Both the position numbers and the translations under genes were made by a program. From Catellatospora bangladeshensis (lineage in GTDB: Bacteria > Actinomycetota > Actinomycetes > Mycobacteriales > Micromonosporaceae), in contig NZ_BONF01000008.1 of the NCBI RefSeq assembly GCF_016862575.1, positions 372,001 through 436,000 of the forward strand: DNA of 64,000 nucleotides, read 5' to 3'. Shown piece by piece: positions 15,929-25,828 of this stretch. Within the stretch, counting starts at the first letter, position 1; each line of letters opens with the position of its first letter. The notes under the pieces were generated by a model. That model was not told the origin of the DNA, did not search any database, and saw only the letters and a list, made by a program, of their open reading frames with translations.

Positions 15929-17088
15929 GATTCACCGCACGTCTGACGGCGGCGAGCCTGCTCGCCGCCGTCGCCACGGTCGCCGTGGGCGCCCCCGCCC
16001 ACGCCGACCGCTACCGCGACGACCAGTGGTATCTGCCCTTCCTCAAGATCGCCGAAGCGCACGCGATCAGCCAGGGGGAGGGCGTCACCGTCGCGGTGAT
16101 CGACACCGGGGTCGAGGGCAAGCACCCCGATCTGAACGGCAACGTGCTGCGCGGCTTCGACACGGTGATCGGCGGCAACGGCGACGGCTGGGGCGACCAC
16201 GACGGCCACGGCACCGGCATGGCCGGCCTGGTCGCGGCGCACGGCCACGGCACGGGCGCGCGCGACGGCGTGCTCGGCATCGCGCCGAAGGCCAAGGTGC
16301 TGCCGATCCGCACGGTCTCGCCGAAGGGCGACGGCGGCGGCGACGCCATCGCCATCGCCATCGACGAGGCGGTCAAGCGCAACGTGAAGATCATCTCAGT
16401 GTCGCAGTCGGCCCACTCGGCGGACTCGGCCACCGAGATCCAGGCGGTCGCCCGCGCCCACGCCGCCGGCGTGCTGGTCTTCGCCGCCGCCGGCAACCAG
16501 CCGAACGACCGCTACGTGGCCCCGCCCGGCCGCTACCCGGGCGCGGTGGCCGTGGGCGCGGTGGACAAGCAGGGCAACATCGCCGCGGTCTCGACCCGCG
16601 GGCCGGAGGTGCAGCTGGTCGCGCCGGGCGTCGACATCACCAGCACCAGCCGGATCAACAAGGACAAGGGCACGCAGTATCGGCGCGGCACCGGCACCAG
16701 CCCGGCGACCGCCATCACGGCAGGCGTCGCGGCGCTCGTCTGGTCGAAGTACCCGCAGCTCACCGCCGACGAGGTGCTGGAGCGGCTGACCCGCACCGCG
16801 GTGGACAAGGGCACGCCTGGCCGGGACGAGGACTACGGCTTCGGCCTGATCGACCCGGTCGCGGCGCTGACCGCCCCGGCGGCCCAGCCCTCGCCCAGCG
16901 CGGCGGCGGGCACGCCGGAGCCCGGCGACAGCCCGGCGCGCAAGAGCGACCGCGACGCCAATGCCGGGAGTTTCAGCCTGCTGCTCCTGGTCATCGGCGG
17001 GGTGGTGCTGGCGCTCATGGTGCTCGCCGTGGTCATCGGCCTGCGCGTGGCACGCCGCCGCGGCGGCGGCGAACCGCCCGCCCGGTAG
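15925..17088 (+). CDS. Type VII secretion-associated subtilisin-like protease (mycosin)
   Basis: This 387-residue membrane-anchored S8 protease has a signal peptide at residues 1-27 ending APAHA. The catalytic triad is Asp60 (VAVIDTG), His95 (DGHGTGMAG) and Ser259 (GTGTSPAT), with oxyanion Asn191 (AAAGN). The mycosin-like N-terminal DDQWYLP is present. A Pro/Ser linker leads to a single C-terminal transmembrane helix (about 345-369) and a basic cytoplasmic tail. Mycosins process substrates and stabilise ESX machines. The start overlaps the previous stop (ATGA at 15925). No EccB, EccC, EccD or WXG100 gene lies in the window, so this looks like an orphan or satellite locus. Confidence 0.92.
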   Translation: MRFTARLTAASLLAAVATVAVGAPAHADRYRDDQWYLPFLKIAEAHAISQGEGVTVAVIDTGVEGKHPDLNGNVLRGFDTVIGGNGDGWGDHDGHGTGMAGLVAAHGHGTGARDGVLGIAPKAKVLPIRTVSPKGDGGGDAIAIAIDEAVKRNVKIISVSQSAHSADSATEIQAVARAHAAGVLVFAAAGNQPNDRYVAPPGRYPGAVAVGAVDKQGNIAAVSTRGPEVQLVAPGVDITSTSRINKDKGTQYRRGTGTSPATAITAGVAALVWSKYPQLTADEVLERLTRTAVDKGTPGRDEDYGFGLIDPVAALTAPAAQPSPSAAAGTPEPGDSPARKSDRDANAGSFSLLLLVIGGVVLALMVLAVVIGLRVARRRGGGEPPAR

Positions 17089-17091
17089 TCT
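17086..17091 (+). promoter_or_regulatory. Leaderless -10 box for maf, overlapping the mycosin stop
   Basis: TAGTCT, whose first three bases are the mycosin stop codon, lies 7 nt before ATG 17099. Confidence 0.45.
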
Positions 17092-17098
17092 GCCCAGC

Positions 17099-17722
17099 AT
17101 GACGGCTCGACCGACCCTCGTCCTCGCCTCTGCGAGCCCCGCCCGGCGCACCCTGCTCGACGCGGCGGGCATCGACGCCGAGGTGATCGTCAGCGGCGTG
17201 GACGAGGACGCCGTCGAGGCGACCACCGCCGAGGCGCTCAGCGGCGTGCTGGCCCGGATGAAGGCCCACGCCGTGGCCGAGCGGATGCGGCACAGCTCGG
17301 CCGCGCCGAGCCCGGCGCTGGTGCTCGGCTGCGACTCGGTGCTCGCCTTCGACGGGCAGATCCTGGGCAAGCCCGCCGACGCCGAGGACGCGCTCAAGCG
17401 CTGGCAGGCGATGCGCGGACGCAGCGGCGTGCTGCACACCGGGCACTGCCTGCTGGAGCTGCCCGGCGGCCGGGTCGCCGAGCGGGTCGCCTCGACCGTG
17501 GTCCACTTCGCCGACCTGAGCGACGCCGAGATCGAGGCGTACGTCGCCTCCGGCGAGCCGCTGTGGGTGGCCGGCGCGTTCACCATCGACGGCCTGGGCG
17601 GGCCGTTCGTCGAGCGCATCGAGGGCGACCACACCAACGTGGTGGGCCTGTCCCTGCCCGTGCTGCGCCACCTGCTGGCCGAGCTGGACCTCCAGCTCAC
17701 CGACTTCTGGCGCGCGCGCTGA
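17099..17722 (+). CDS. maf: Maf-like nucleoside triphosphate pyrophosphatase
   Basis: This 207-residue house-cleaning enzyme hydrolyses non-canonical or excess dTTP/UTP-type nucleotides to the monophosphate. The family signature LASASPARRTLL is at the N-terminus. The catalytic Asp region VLGCDSVLAFDGQILGKP is near residues 79-96, and the C-terminal FTIDGLGGPFVERIEGD is present. It starts 10 nt after the mycosin stop from an apparent leaderless promoter, so it probably has its own transcript. Confidence 0.93.
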   Translation: MTARPTLVLASASPARRTLLDAAGIDAEVIVSGVDEDAVEATTAEALSGVLARMKAHAVAERMRHSSAAPSPALVLGCDSVLAFDGQILGKPADAEDALKRWQAMRGRSGVLHTGHCLLELPGGRVAERVASTVVHFADLSDAEIEAYVASGEPLWVAGAFTIDGLGGPFVERIEGDHTNVVGLSLPVLRHLLAELDLQLTDFWRAR

Positions 17723-17738
17723 CCCCTCGCCGGTGGCA

Positions 17739-17744
17739 TAGGGT
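17739..17744 (+). promoter_or_regulatory. Leaderless -10 box for the O-methyltransferase gene
   Basis: TAGGGT lies 6 nt before ATG 17751. Confidence 0.45.
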
Positions 17745-17750
17745 CGATTC

Positions 17751-18410
17751 ATGAGTCGATCCTTCATCACGGTCACCGAGGAACTGCACGACTATGTGGT
17801 GGCGCACGGCACCCCGCCCGGCGAGCTGGAGCTGGACCTCGCCGCCGAGACGCAGCGGGCCACCGGCCGCGCCGCCGGGATGCAGATCGAGCCCGAGTAC
17901 GCCGCGCTGCTGACCATGCTCACCCGCCTGGTACACGCCCGGCACGCGGTCGAGGTGGGCACCTTCACCGGCATGTCCTCGCTGGCCATCGGCCGGGGGC
18001 TGGCCGAGGGCGGCCGCCTGGTCTGCTTCGACATCTCCGACGAGTACACCTCGATCGCGCGCCGGTTCTGGCAGCGCGCGGGCCTGGCCGACAAGATCGA
18101 GCTGCGCCTGGGCCCGGCGGTGGAGGGGCTGGCCGCGCTGCCCGACGAGCCTTATCTGGACCTGGCCTTCATCGACGCCGACAAGGAGAGCTACGGCGCC
18201 TACTGGGACGCCCTGGTCCCCCGGATGCGCTCCGGCGGCATGCTCGTCGTCGACAACGTGCTCTGGTCCGGCCGCGTCCTGGACGAGCACCCGAAGGACG
18301 CCTCGACCGCCTCGCTGATCGACTTCAACGCCAAGGCCGCCGCCGACCCGCGCGTCGACGTCGTGATGCTCCCCTTCTCCGACGGCGTCACCCTCGCCCG
18401 CAAACGCTAG
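17751..18410 (+). CDS. SAM-dependent O-methyltransferase (COMT-like)
   Basis: This 219-residue class I methyltransferase belongs to the catechol/caffeoyl-CoA O-methyltransferase family. The SAM-binding motif is AVEVGTFTGMSSLAIGRGL (residues about 64-82). The acidic ribose-binding site is VCFDISDEY. The metal and substrate site is LAFIDADKESY, with MLVVDNVLWSG after it. Such enzymes methylate catechol-type hydroxyls with Mg2+. Orthologues are common in actinobacteria without a known substrate. A family C repeat begins 3 bp after its stop codon. Confidence 0.9.
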   Translation: MSRSFITVTEELHDYVVAHGTPPGELELDLAAETQRATGRAAGMQIEPEYAALLTMLTRLVHARHAVEVGTFTGMSSLAIGRGLAEGGRLVCFDISDEYTSIARRFWQRAGLADKIELRLGPAVEGLAALPDEPYLDLAFIDADKESYGAYWDALVPRMRSGGMLVVDNVLWSGRVLDEHPKDASTASLIDFNAKAAADPRVDVVMLPFSDGVTLARKR

Positions 18411-18413
18411 AAA

Positions 18414-18461
18414 GGAAGGGCACCTTCTTATCGTTCTACGTAGAGGAAGGGCACCTTCTTA
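18414..18461. repeat. Family C repeat, direct pair (copy C1)
   Basis: The 17-bp unit GGAAGGGCACCTTCTTA occurs at 18414-18430 and again in the same orientation at 18445-18461. Each unit is itself a small hairpin (GAAGG-GCA-CCTTC). The pair begins 3 bp after the stop codon of the O-methyltransferase gene. Confidence 0.9.
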
Positions 18462-18525
18462 ACGCATAGGGCCCGCCCGGCAGCAAGTCTCGGCCGTCGC
18501 CGGTCGGCAGCGATCCGAGGCGTGG

Positions 18526-19770
18526 TCAGGCCGCCTCGGTGACCAGGACCGGCGTGACCCGGCTGCCGGTGGTGTGGCCGAACCGCCACGCCAGGTACGC
18601 CGCACCAGCGATGAGCACCGGGATCAGCAGGAACGCGGTGTGGGCGCCGACCTGGTCGGCGACGAGGCCGAGCAGCAGCGGGCCCGCGCCGAAACTGACC
18701 GCCATCGAGTACGCCGCCACGCCCGCCGCCCGGTCCGCCTGCCCCGGCGCGGCGGCCACGGCCAGCGAGATCGCCACGGGGTAGTGCATGGCGTTGCCGA
18801 GCCCGACCACGATCAGCCCGGTGACCGCGGCGGCGGCGCTGCCCGCCGTCCAGAACACGGCGAACCCGGCCAGGCTGACCGCCAGCGCGCCGAAGTACAG
18901 CGGGATCGACGGCACCCGAAGCGCGATCCGCGCGCCCGCCAGGCGGCCCACGAACATGCCCCCGACCACGGCGGACATCACCGCCGTCGCGGCACCCGCG
19001 GACAGTCCGACCTGATCGCGCAGCACGGACGCGGCCCACATCGACAGCACGACCTCCACCGCGCCGGTGACCGTCATCATGCCCCAGGCCAGCCAGTACG
19101 CCCCGGGCAGCGACGGCCGCGCCCCGGCCCCGCCCAGCACGGCGCTGGTCGCCGGGACGTCCACGGACGCGGCGGCCTCGGCCGGGACGCCGACCGTGAG
19201 ACCAGACGGGATGCGCACCCGCTTGACGAAGGCGAGGGCCGCGACCAGGGCGATGAGCAGGACCAGCACGCCCATGCCGGTGCGCCAGCCCAGCCCCGCG
19301 CGCATCGTCGCGCCGATGACCAGGGGTGCGATCAGACCTGCGGCGCAGGCAGCGGCGTTGGCCTCGCTGATGGCGGCTGGGCCGGCCGGGCCGTGCTGCT
19401 CGGACAGGGCGGAGACGATGCCGCCGATCGCGGCGATGCCCGCGACCGCGATCAGCGCGGTGAGCGCGATGGTCACCGGGAACAGCGCGGGCAGGAACAC
19501 GAACCCGAGCACCCCGGCGGCGATGACGGCCTGGCAGACCCAGAGCACCGGCCCCCGGCCGTACCGCCGCGAAAGGACCGGGTAGAGCGCCCCACCGGCG
19601 ACCGCACCGGCCGCGATGGCGGTGCTGTGCAGGCCCGCCATGGCGGCCGAGGTGCCCTGCTCGTCGCGCAGCAGCGGCACCACGGGGCCGAAGCCGTAGT
19701 TGAAGTAACCCCAGAGCGCGAGCATCAGGTAGATGAGCCAGGTGGGGAGGTCGCGAACAAGCCGGGGCAC
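18526..19770 (-). CDS. Major facilitator superfamily transporter
   Basis: This 414-residue protein has twelve predicted transmembrane helices in two six-helix halves, split by a longer cytoplasmic loop around residues 200-235. The MFS loop 2-3 signature appears as LSRRYGRGP. The pattern fits a proton-coupled efflux or uptake carrier; no substrate-specific motif is recognisable. It is transcribed toward the O-methyltransferase gene and lies 51 nt downstream of the ABC exporter operon, with a possible separate promoter. Confidence 0.88.
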   Translation of the reverse strand: MPRLVRDLPTWLIYLMLALWGYFNYGFGPVVPLLRDEQGTSAAMAGLHSTAIAAGAVAGGALYPVLSRRYGRGPVLWVCQAVIAAGVLGFVFLPALFPVTIALTALIAVAGIAAIGGIVSALSEQHGPAGPAAISEANAAACAAGLIAPLVIGATMRAGLGWRTGMGVLVLLIALVAALAFVKRVRIPSGLTVGVPAEAAASVDVPATSAVLGGAGARPSLPGAYWLAWGMMTVTGAVEVVLSMWAASVLRDQVGLSAGAATAVMSAVVGGMFVGRLAGARIALRVPSIPLYFGALAVSLAGFAVFWTAGSAAAAVTGLIVVGLGNAMHYPVAISLAVAAAPGQADRAAGVAAYSMAVSFGAGPLLLGLVADQVGAHTAFLLIPVLIAGAAYLAWRFGHTTGSRVTPVLVTEAA

Positions 19771-19821
19771 CCGTTGAAGCTACGCTCCTTACAGGTGCCC
19801 CGGCGCCGGGTTGAGACGGAG

Positions 19822-20583
19822 CTAACGCACGCTCTTCGCGAACACGCGCGACGAGAGGTAGAGCGCGAGCACGGTCAGCGGGGTGAGGATCGCCAGCGCC
19901 TGCCAGACGGCGTCGTCGCCGGGGTTGCCCGCGAACAGCGCCCGCACCCCGTCGGTGGTCCATTTGAACGGGTTGAAGTCGGCCACGTTCTTCAGCCACT
20001 GCGGCGCGAAGGTCAGCGGCAGGAAGATGCCCGCCAGCAGCATGATCGGCTGGGTGACCGTGTTCAGCACCGGCGCCATCGCGTCCTCGCTGCGCAGGGT
20101 CAGGCCCAGCGCGTAGCCGGTGGACGACAGCAGCAGCGTCATCAGTCCGACGAGCAGGAACGCCAGCAGCGCGTCGCCGACGCCGACCCGCAGCCCGAAC
20201 GGCACCGCCAGCAGCGTTACCAACACCGCCTGGAACAGCAGCTGTACGACGTCGCGCAGCGACCGGCCGAGCAGCAGCGCGACCCGGCTGACCGGGGTGA
20301 CCCGGTTGCGCTCGATCACGCCGGCGCGCAGCTCGGCGATGATGCCGAAGCCGGAGAACGCGCTGAACAGCGCGACCATGACCAGCATGCCGGGCACGAA
20401 GATCTGGTACGCCCGCGCGTCGGTCATCGTGCCGTCGACGTTCAGCGCCTGCTTCATCAGGGGCGCGAACAGCAGCAGGAAGAACATCGGCTGGATGATG
20501 CCGACGATGACCCAGACCGGGTTGCGCAGCAGCAGCTGCATCTGGCGCTGGAAGACCAGCCAGGTGTCACGAAGGAACTTCAC
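19822..20583 (-). CDS. ABC-2 type exporter permease (DrrB-like)
   Basis: This 253-residue membrane protein has six hydrophobic segments typical of ABC-2 permeases. The conserved region before helix 5 reads LTFAPQWLKNVADFNPFKWTTDGVRALFAG, very close to daunorubicin-resistance DrrB-type permeases. It is the membrane partner of the ATPase immediately upstream: the GTG start at 20583 follows the ATPase stop by 3 nt. The exported compound is unknown, but this class often exports antibiotics or lipids. Confidence 0.92.
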   Translation of the reverse strand: MKFLRDTWLVFQRQMQLLLRNPVWVIVGIIQPMFFLLLFAPLMKQALNVDGTMTDARAYQIFVPGMLVMVALFSAFSGFGIIAELRAGVIERNRVTPVSRVALLLGRSLRDVVQLLFQAVLVTLLAVPFGLRVGVGDALLAFLLVGLMTLLLSSTGYALGLTLRSEDAMAPVLNTVTQPIMLLAGIFLPLTFAPQWLKNVADFNPFKWTTDGVRALFAGNPGDDAVWQALAILTPLTVLALYLSSRVFAKSVR

Positions 20584-20586
20584 TGC

Positions 20587-21543
20587 TCAGCTCTCCCTCA
20601 GGCTGCGGCCGGTCTTGGCCAGGAACACGTCGTCGAGGCTGGGCCGGTGCAGCTCGATGCCGTCGATGACGACGCCGTCGGCGTCCAGGGTGCGCAGCAC
20701 GTGCGGGATGGCGGTCGCGCCGTCCTCGACGTACAGGCGCAGCGCCTGCTCGGTGGTCTCCAGCTTGCGCACGTACTCGGCGTTGTCGAACAGGTCGGCG
20801 GCCTTGCCCACCTCGCCCCGGACGTTGACGGAGACGACGTCGCCGAGCACCTCCTGCTTGAGGTCGGCGGGCGTGCCCTCGGCCACGATCTGGCCGTGGT
20901 CCATGATCGCCAGCCGGTCGCAGAGCGCGTCGGCCTCGTCCAGGTAGTGCGTGGTGAGGAAGACGGTCATGCCCATCTCGCGCAGCTTGCGCACCTCGCC
21001 CCACATGTGGGCGCGGGACTGCGGGTCAAGGCCGGTGGTGGGCTCGTCGAGGAAGACGACCTTCGGCGAGTGGATGATGCCGAGCGCGATGTCGACCCGG
21101 CGGCGCTGGCCGCCCGAGTAGGTCTTGCAGCGGCGGTCGGCGTACTCGGCCAGCTCGAACGTCTCCAGCGCCTTCGCCGCCCGCTCCCGCGCCTCGGCCT
21201 TGCCGATGCCGTACATGCGGGCGTGCAGCACCAGCTCCTCGCGGCCGGTGGAGTCGTCCCAGGTGCTGCCGCCCTGGGCGACGTACCCGATGCGGCGGCG
21301 CACCTCGCCGGGGTTCTTGCGCAGGTCGGCGCCGGCGATGACGGCCGTGCCGCCGTCCGGCTCCAGCAGGGTCGCGAGCATCCGCAGGGTGGTGGTCTTG
21401 CCTGCGCCGTTCGGGCCGAGGAAGCCGAAGATCTCGCCCTCGGCGACGTTCAGGTCGACGCCGCGTACCGCCTCCACGGTCTTGGTCTCGCGACCGGCAC
21501 GGGAGCGGAAGGACTTCCGCAGCGCGGAGGTCTCGATGATCAT
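20587..21543 (-). CDS. ABC exporter ATP-binding protein (DrrA-like)
   Basis: This 318-residue ATPase has Walker A GPNGAGKTTT, the Q-loop RRRIGYVAQGGSTW, the signature YSGGQRRRVDIALG, Walker B VVFLDEPTTGLD and the switch H in FLTTHY. A C-terminal extension (about residues 225-318) is characteristic of the DrrA/CcmA-like family. The start ATG 21543 has GGAG 7 nt upstream and is preferred over TTG 21603. With the permease (3 nt downstream) and the PadR regulator (67 nt upstream) it forms a drug-export module. Confidence 0.95.
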   Translation of the reverse strand: MIIETSALRKSFRSRAGRETKTVEAVRGVDLNVAEGEIFGFLGPNGAGKTTTLRMLATLLEPDGGTAVIAGADLRKNPGEVRRRIGYVAQGGSTWDDSTGREELVLHARMYGIGKAEARERAAKALETFELAEYADRRCKTYSGGQRRRVDIALGIIHSPKVVFLDEPTTGLDPQSRAHMWGEVRKLREMGMTVFLTTHYLDEADALCDRLAIMDHGQIVAEGTPADLKQEVLGDVVSVNVRGEVGKAADLFDNAEYVRKLETTEQALRLYVEDGATAIPHVLRTLDADGVVIDGIELHRPSLDDVFLAKTGRSLRES

Positions 21544-21609
21544 TTGCGCTCCAAAGTCGGGGGAATCGACAGGAGCGTAGGACCGGGGTCCGACAGTAGT
21601 CAAGTTTGA

Positions 21610-22224
21610 TTAATCGGTTGCGGACTCCGTCGCGGTCTGCGCGTCGCGCCAGCGGGCCAGGAGCGCCTCCGAGAAGTACGGCTCGCCCGCCTCGATCTGC
21701 TCCGCCACCCGCTCGCACCAGCCGATCTCGCCCTCGCTGCGGGCGATGCCCAGCTCCAGCATCCAGCGCACATGGGTCGGCTTGTTGTCCGGCACCGCCC
21801 AGCCGGACTCGATCGCGGCCCGCGCGCCCTCGTTCTCGGTGCGCAGCTGGCGGGCCCGGTGCCGCAGCGCCGCCGACACCTCCTCCCGGGGCAGCTCGGT
21901 CATCAGCGAGAGCCCGGCCAGGAACGGGTCCTCCACCGCGTGCTGCTCCCACAGGGCCGCGGTGAGCAGGTCGCGGAACTGCTCGGCACCCTTGTCGGTC
22001 ATCTCGTACCGGGTCCGCGCGGGGCGGCCGCCCACCTGCTCGCTGCCGACCTCGCGCAGCGCGCCCTCGTCGGCGAGCTTCTTCAGCGCGTGGTACACCG
22101 AGCCCGGCTGCACGTTGGCCCATTTGTCGGCATGCCAGCTGAGCAGCTCCCGGCGCACGTCATAACCGTGCACCGGCTGCAACATGCGCACCACACCGAG
22201 GATCATCATCCGGGTCGTCGACAC
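21610..22224 (-). CDS. PadR-family transcriptional regulator
   Basis: This 204-residue protein has the PadR winged helix at residues about 1-85. MMILGVVRMLQPVHGYDVRREL is followed by the recognition-helix region PGSVYHALKKLADEGAL and the wing RYEMTDKG. A long C-terminal helical dimerisation region follows (about 100-195). PadR proteins usually repress a neighbouring drug exporter until a ligand binds, so it probably controls the ABC genes downstream on the same strand. The start is GTG 22224. The biotin carboxylase gene diverges from it. Confidence 0.9.
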   Translation of the reverse strand: MSTTRMMILGVVRMLQPVHGYDVRRELLSWHADKWANVQPGSVYHALKKLADEGALREVGSEQVGGRPARTRYEMTDKGAEQFRDLLTAALWEQHAVEDPFLAGLSLMTELPREEVSAALRHRARQLRTENEGARAAIESGWAVPDNKPTHVRWMLELGIARSEGEIGWCERVAEQIEAGEPYFSEALLARWRDAQTATESATD

Positions 22225-22385
22225 GGTTAAGAGTGTGCGGCCGTGGGACGATCTTGGGTATACGCACCCCGTGCCATGTGACGGGTTAACGGCCGTTCAT
22301 GACTCACCTCACAGTGCGCCTTAGCGCTCGTTAATGATCAACTCCACCGATAGACTCCGCGCAGGCCCGTTCGGGGAGGACGATG

Positions 22386-24146
22386 ATGACGATGCTGTCC
22401 AAAGTGTTGATCGCGAACCGAGGCGAGATCGCCGTACGCGTCGCGCGCGCCTGCCGTGACGCGGGCCTGGCCAGCGTCGCCGTCTACGCCGACGGCGACC
22501 GCGACGCCCTGCACGTGACCATTGCCGACGAGGCGTACGCGCTGGGCGGCGAGACCAGCGCCGACACCTACCTGCGCATCGACAAGCTGATCGACGTCGC
22601 GCGGCGCTCCGGCGCCGACGCGGTGCACCCCGGCTACGGCTTCCTCTCCGAGAACGCCGACTTCGCCCAGGCCGTCCTCGACGCCGGGCTCACCTGGATC
22701 GGGCCCTCCCCGCAGGCCATCCGCGACCTCGGCGACAAGGTGACCGCGCGCCACATCGCGCAGCGCGCCGGTGCGCCGCTGGTGCCCGGCACGCCCGACC
22801 CGGTCAAGAACGCCGACGAGATCGTCGCCTTCGCCCGGGAGAACGGCCTGCCCGTCGCCATCAAGGCGGCGTTCGGCGGCGGCGGCCGCGGCCTCAAGGT
22901 CGCCCGCACGCTCGAAGAGATCCCCGACCTGTTCGACTCGGCCACCCGCGAGGCGGTCGCCGCGTTCGGCCGGGGCGAGTGCTTCGTCGAGCGCTACCTG
23001 GACAAGCCCCGCCACGTCGAGGCCCAGGTGCTGGCCGACCAGCACGGCAACGTGATCGTCGTCGGCACCCGCGACTGCTCGCTGCAGCGCCGCCACCAGA
23101 AGCTGGTCGAGGAGGCCCCCGCGCCGTTCCTCACCGACACCCAGCGCGCCGCCATCCACGACTCCGCCAAGGCGATCTGCCGCGAGGCCGGCTACCACGG
23201 CGCGGGCACCGTCGAATACCTGGTCGGCGTGGACGGCACCATCTCCTTCCTGGAGGTCAACACCCGGCTACAGGTCGAGCACCCGGTCACCGAGGAGACC
23301 TCCGGCATCGACCTGGTCCGCGAGCAGTTCCGCATCGCCGCGGGCGACAAGCTGCGCTTCGACGCCGACCCGGCCCCGCGCGGCCACTCCGTCGAGTTCC
23401 GCATCAACGGCGAGGACCCGGGCCGCAACTTCCTGCCCGCCCCCGGCGCCATCACGAAGATGCACCTTCCCTCCGGTCCGGGGGTACGCGTCGACACCGG
23501 CTTCGACACCGGCAGCGTCATCAGCGGCAACTTCGACTCGCTGCTCGCCAAGGTGATCATCACCGGCGAGACGCGCACCGAGGCCCTGGAGCGCGCCCGC
23601 CGCGCCCTGGACGAGATGGTCGTCGAGGGCATGGCCACCGCGCTGCCGTTCCACCGCGCCATCGTGCGCGACCCCGCGTTCGTCGAGTTCACCGTGCACA
23701 CCCGGTGGATCGAGACCGAGTGGGACAACACCGTGCCGCCCTTCGGCGCCGGTGCCATGGCCGACGCCGAGGCCGGTGAGCGCCAGACGGTCGTGGTCGA
23801 GGTCGGCGGCAAGCGCCTGGAGGTCTCCCTCCCGGCATCCTTCGGCGGGGGTACGGCGGCCGCCGCGCCCGCCGCGTCCGGCCGTCCCGCCAAGCGAGCC
23901 GCTGGCAAGCGCGGCGCCGGAGTCGCGGCCAGCGGGGACGCGCTCACCGCCCCCATGCAGGGCACCATCGTCAAGCTCGCGGTCGCCGACGGCGACACCG
24001 TGGCCGAGGGCGACACCGTCGTGGTCCTGGAGGCCATGAAGATGGAGCAGCCCCTCACCGCCCACAAGTCCGGCGTCATCACCGGCCTGACGGCCTCGGT
24101 CGGCGAGGTCGTCCAGTCCGGCACCACCCTCTGTGAGATCAAGTAA
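22386..24146 (+). CDS. accA3: Acyl-CoA carboxylase alpha subunit: biotin carboxylase plus biotin carrier
   Basis: This 586-residue subunit carboxylates its own biotin with ATP and bicarbonate and delivers it to the beta subunits. The biotin carboxylase part spans about residues 1-450: [15 protein letters not shown], the ATP-grasp loop [12 protein letters not shown], and [15 protein letters not shown]. An Ala/Lys-rich linker follows, then a C-terminal biotinyl domain with EAMKMEQP, where Lys552 is the BirA target. Three ATG codons cluster at 22383, 22386 and 22392; 22386 has the best spacing (6 nt) from GGAGG at 22375-22379. The beta and epsilon subunits are at 11107 and 13754. Confidence 0.96.
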   Translation: MTMLSKVLIANRGEIAVRVARACRDAGLASVAVYADGDRDALHVTIADEAYALGGETSADTYLRIDKLIDVARRSGADAVHPGYGFLSENADFAQAVLDAGLTWIGPSPQAIRDLGDKVTARHIAQRAGAPLVPGTPDPVKNADEIVAFARENGLPVAIKAAFGGGGRGLKVARTLEEIPDLFDSATREAVAAFGRGECFVERYLDKPRHVEAQVLADQHGNVIVVGTRDCSLQRRHQKLVEEAPAPFLTDTQRAAIHDSAKAICREAGYHGAGTVEYLVGVDGTISFLEVNTRLQVEHPVTEETSGIDLVREQFRIAAGDKLRFDADPAPRGHSVEFRINGEDPGRNFLPAPGAITKMHLPSGPGVRVDTGFDTGSVISGNFDSLLAKVIITGETRTEALERARRALDEMVVEGMATALPFHRAIVRDPAFVEFTVHTRWIETEWDNTVPPFGAGAMADAEAGERQTVVVEVGGKRLEVSLPASFGGGTAAAAPAASGRPAKRAAGKRGAGVAASGDALTAPMQGTIVKLAVADGDTVAEGDTVVVLEAMKMEQPLTAHKSGVITGLTASVGEVVQSGTTLCEIK

Positions 24147-24153
24147 CCCGCTC

Positions 24154-24228
24154 GATCATCGGACTTGCCTGGCACCTGGGCGTATCTTGAACGCGCATTC
24201 GCCCATGTGCCAGGCAAGTCGAGTGATC
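24154..24228. repeat. Palindromic repeat, family B (copy B2)
   Basis: The 22-nt arms at 24154-24175 and 24207-24228 both carry GATC at the outer end and TTGCCTGGCAC inside. The loop GGGCGTATCTTGA matches copy B1. It fills the 91-bp gap between the convergent accA3 and guaB1 stop codons, 7 and 9 bp from them, so it may also act as a bidirectional terminator. Confidence 0.9.
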
Positions 24229-24237
24229 TAGGACCGT

Positions 24238-25770
<1,533 letters not shown>

Positions 25771-25811
25771 CTACATAAACTACATAAGATGATCTTCGGA
25801 TTATGTAGTTT
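25771..25811. promoter_or_regulatory. AT-rich palindrome with three copies of CTACATAA upstream of guaB1
   Basis: Arms AAACTACATAA (25777-25787) and TTATGTAGTTT (25801-25811) are perfect 11-bp inverted repeats with a 13-nt spacer. A third copy of CTACATAA precedes them directly at 25771-25778. The block is strikingly AT-rich for this genome. It lies about 95-135 bp upstream of the guaB1 start and just past the transglutaminase stop, so it could be an operator or a terminator-like element. Confidence 0.6.
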
Positions 25812-25828
25812 AGCCATTTCTTAGCTCA

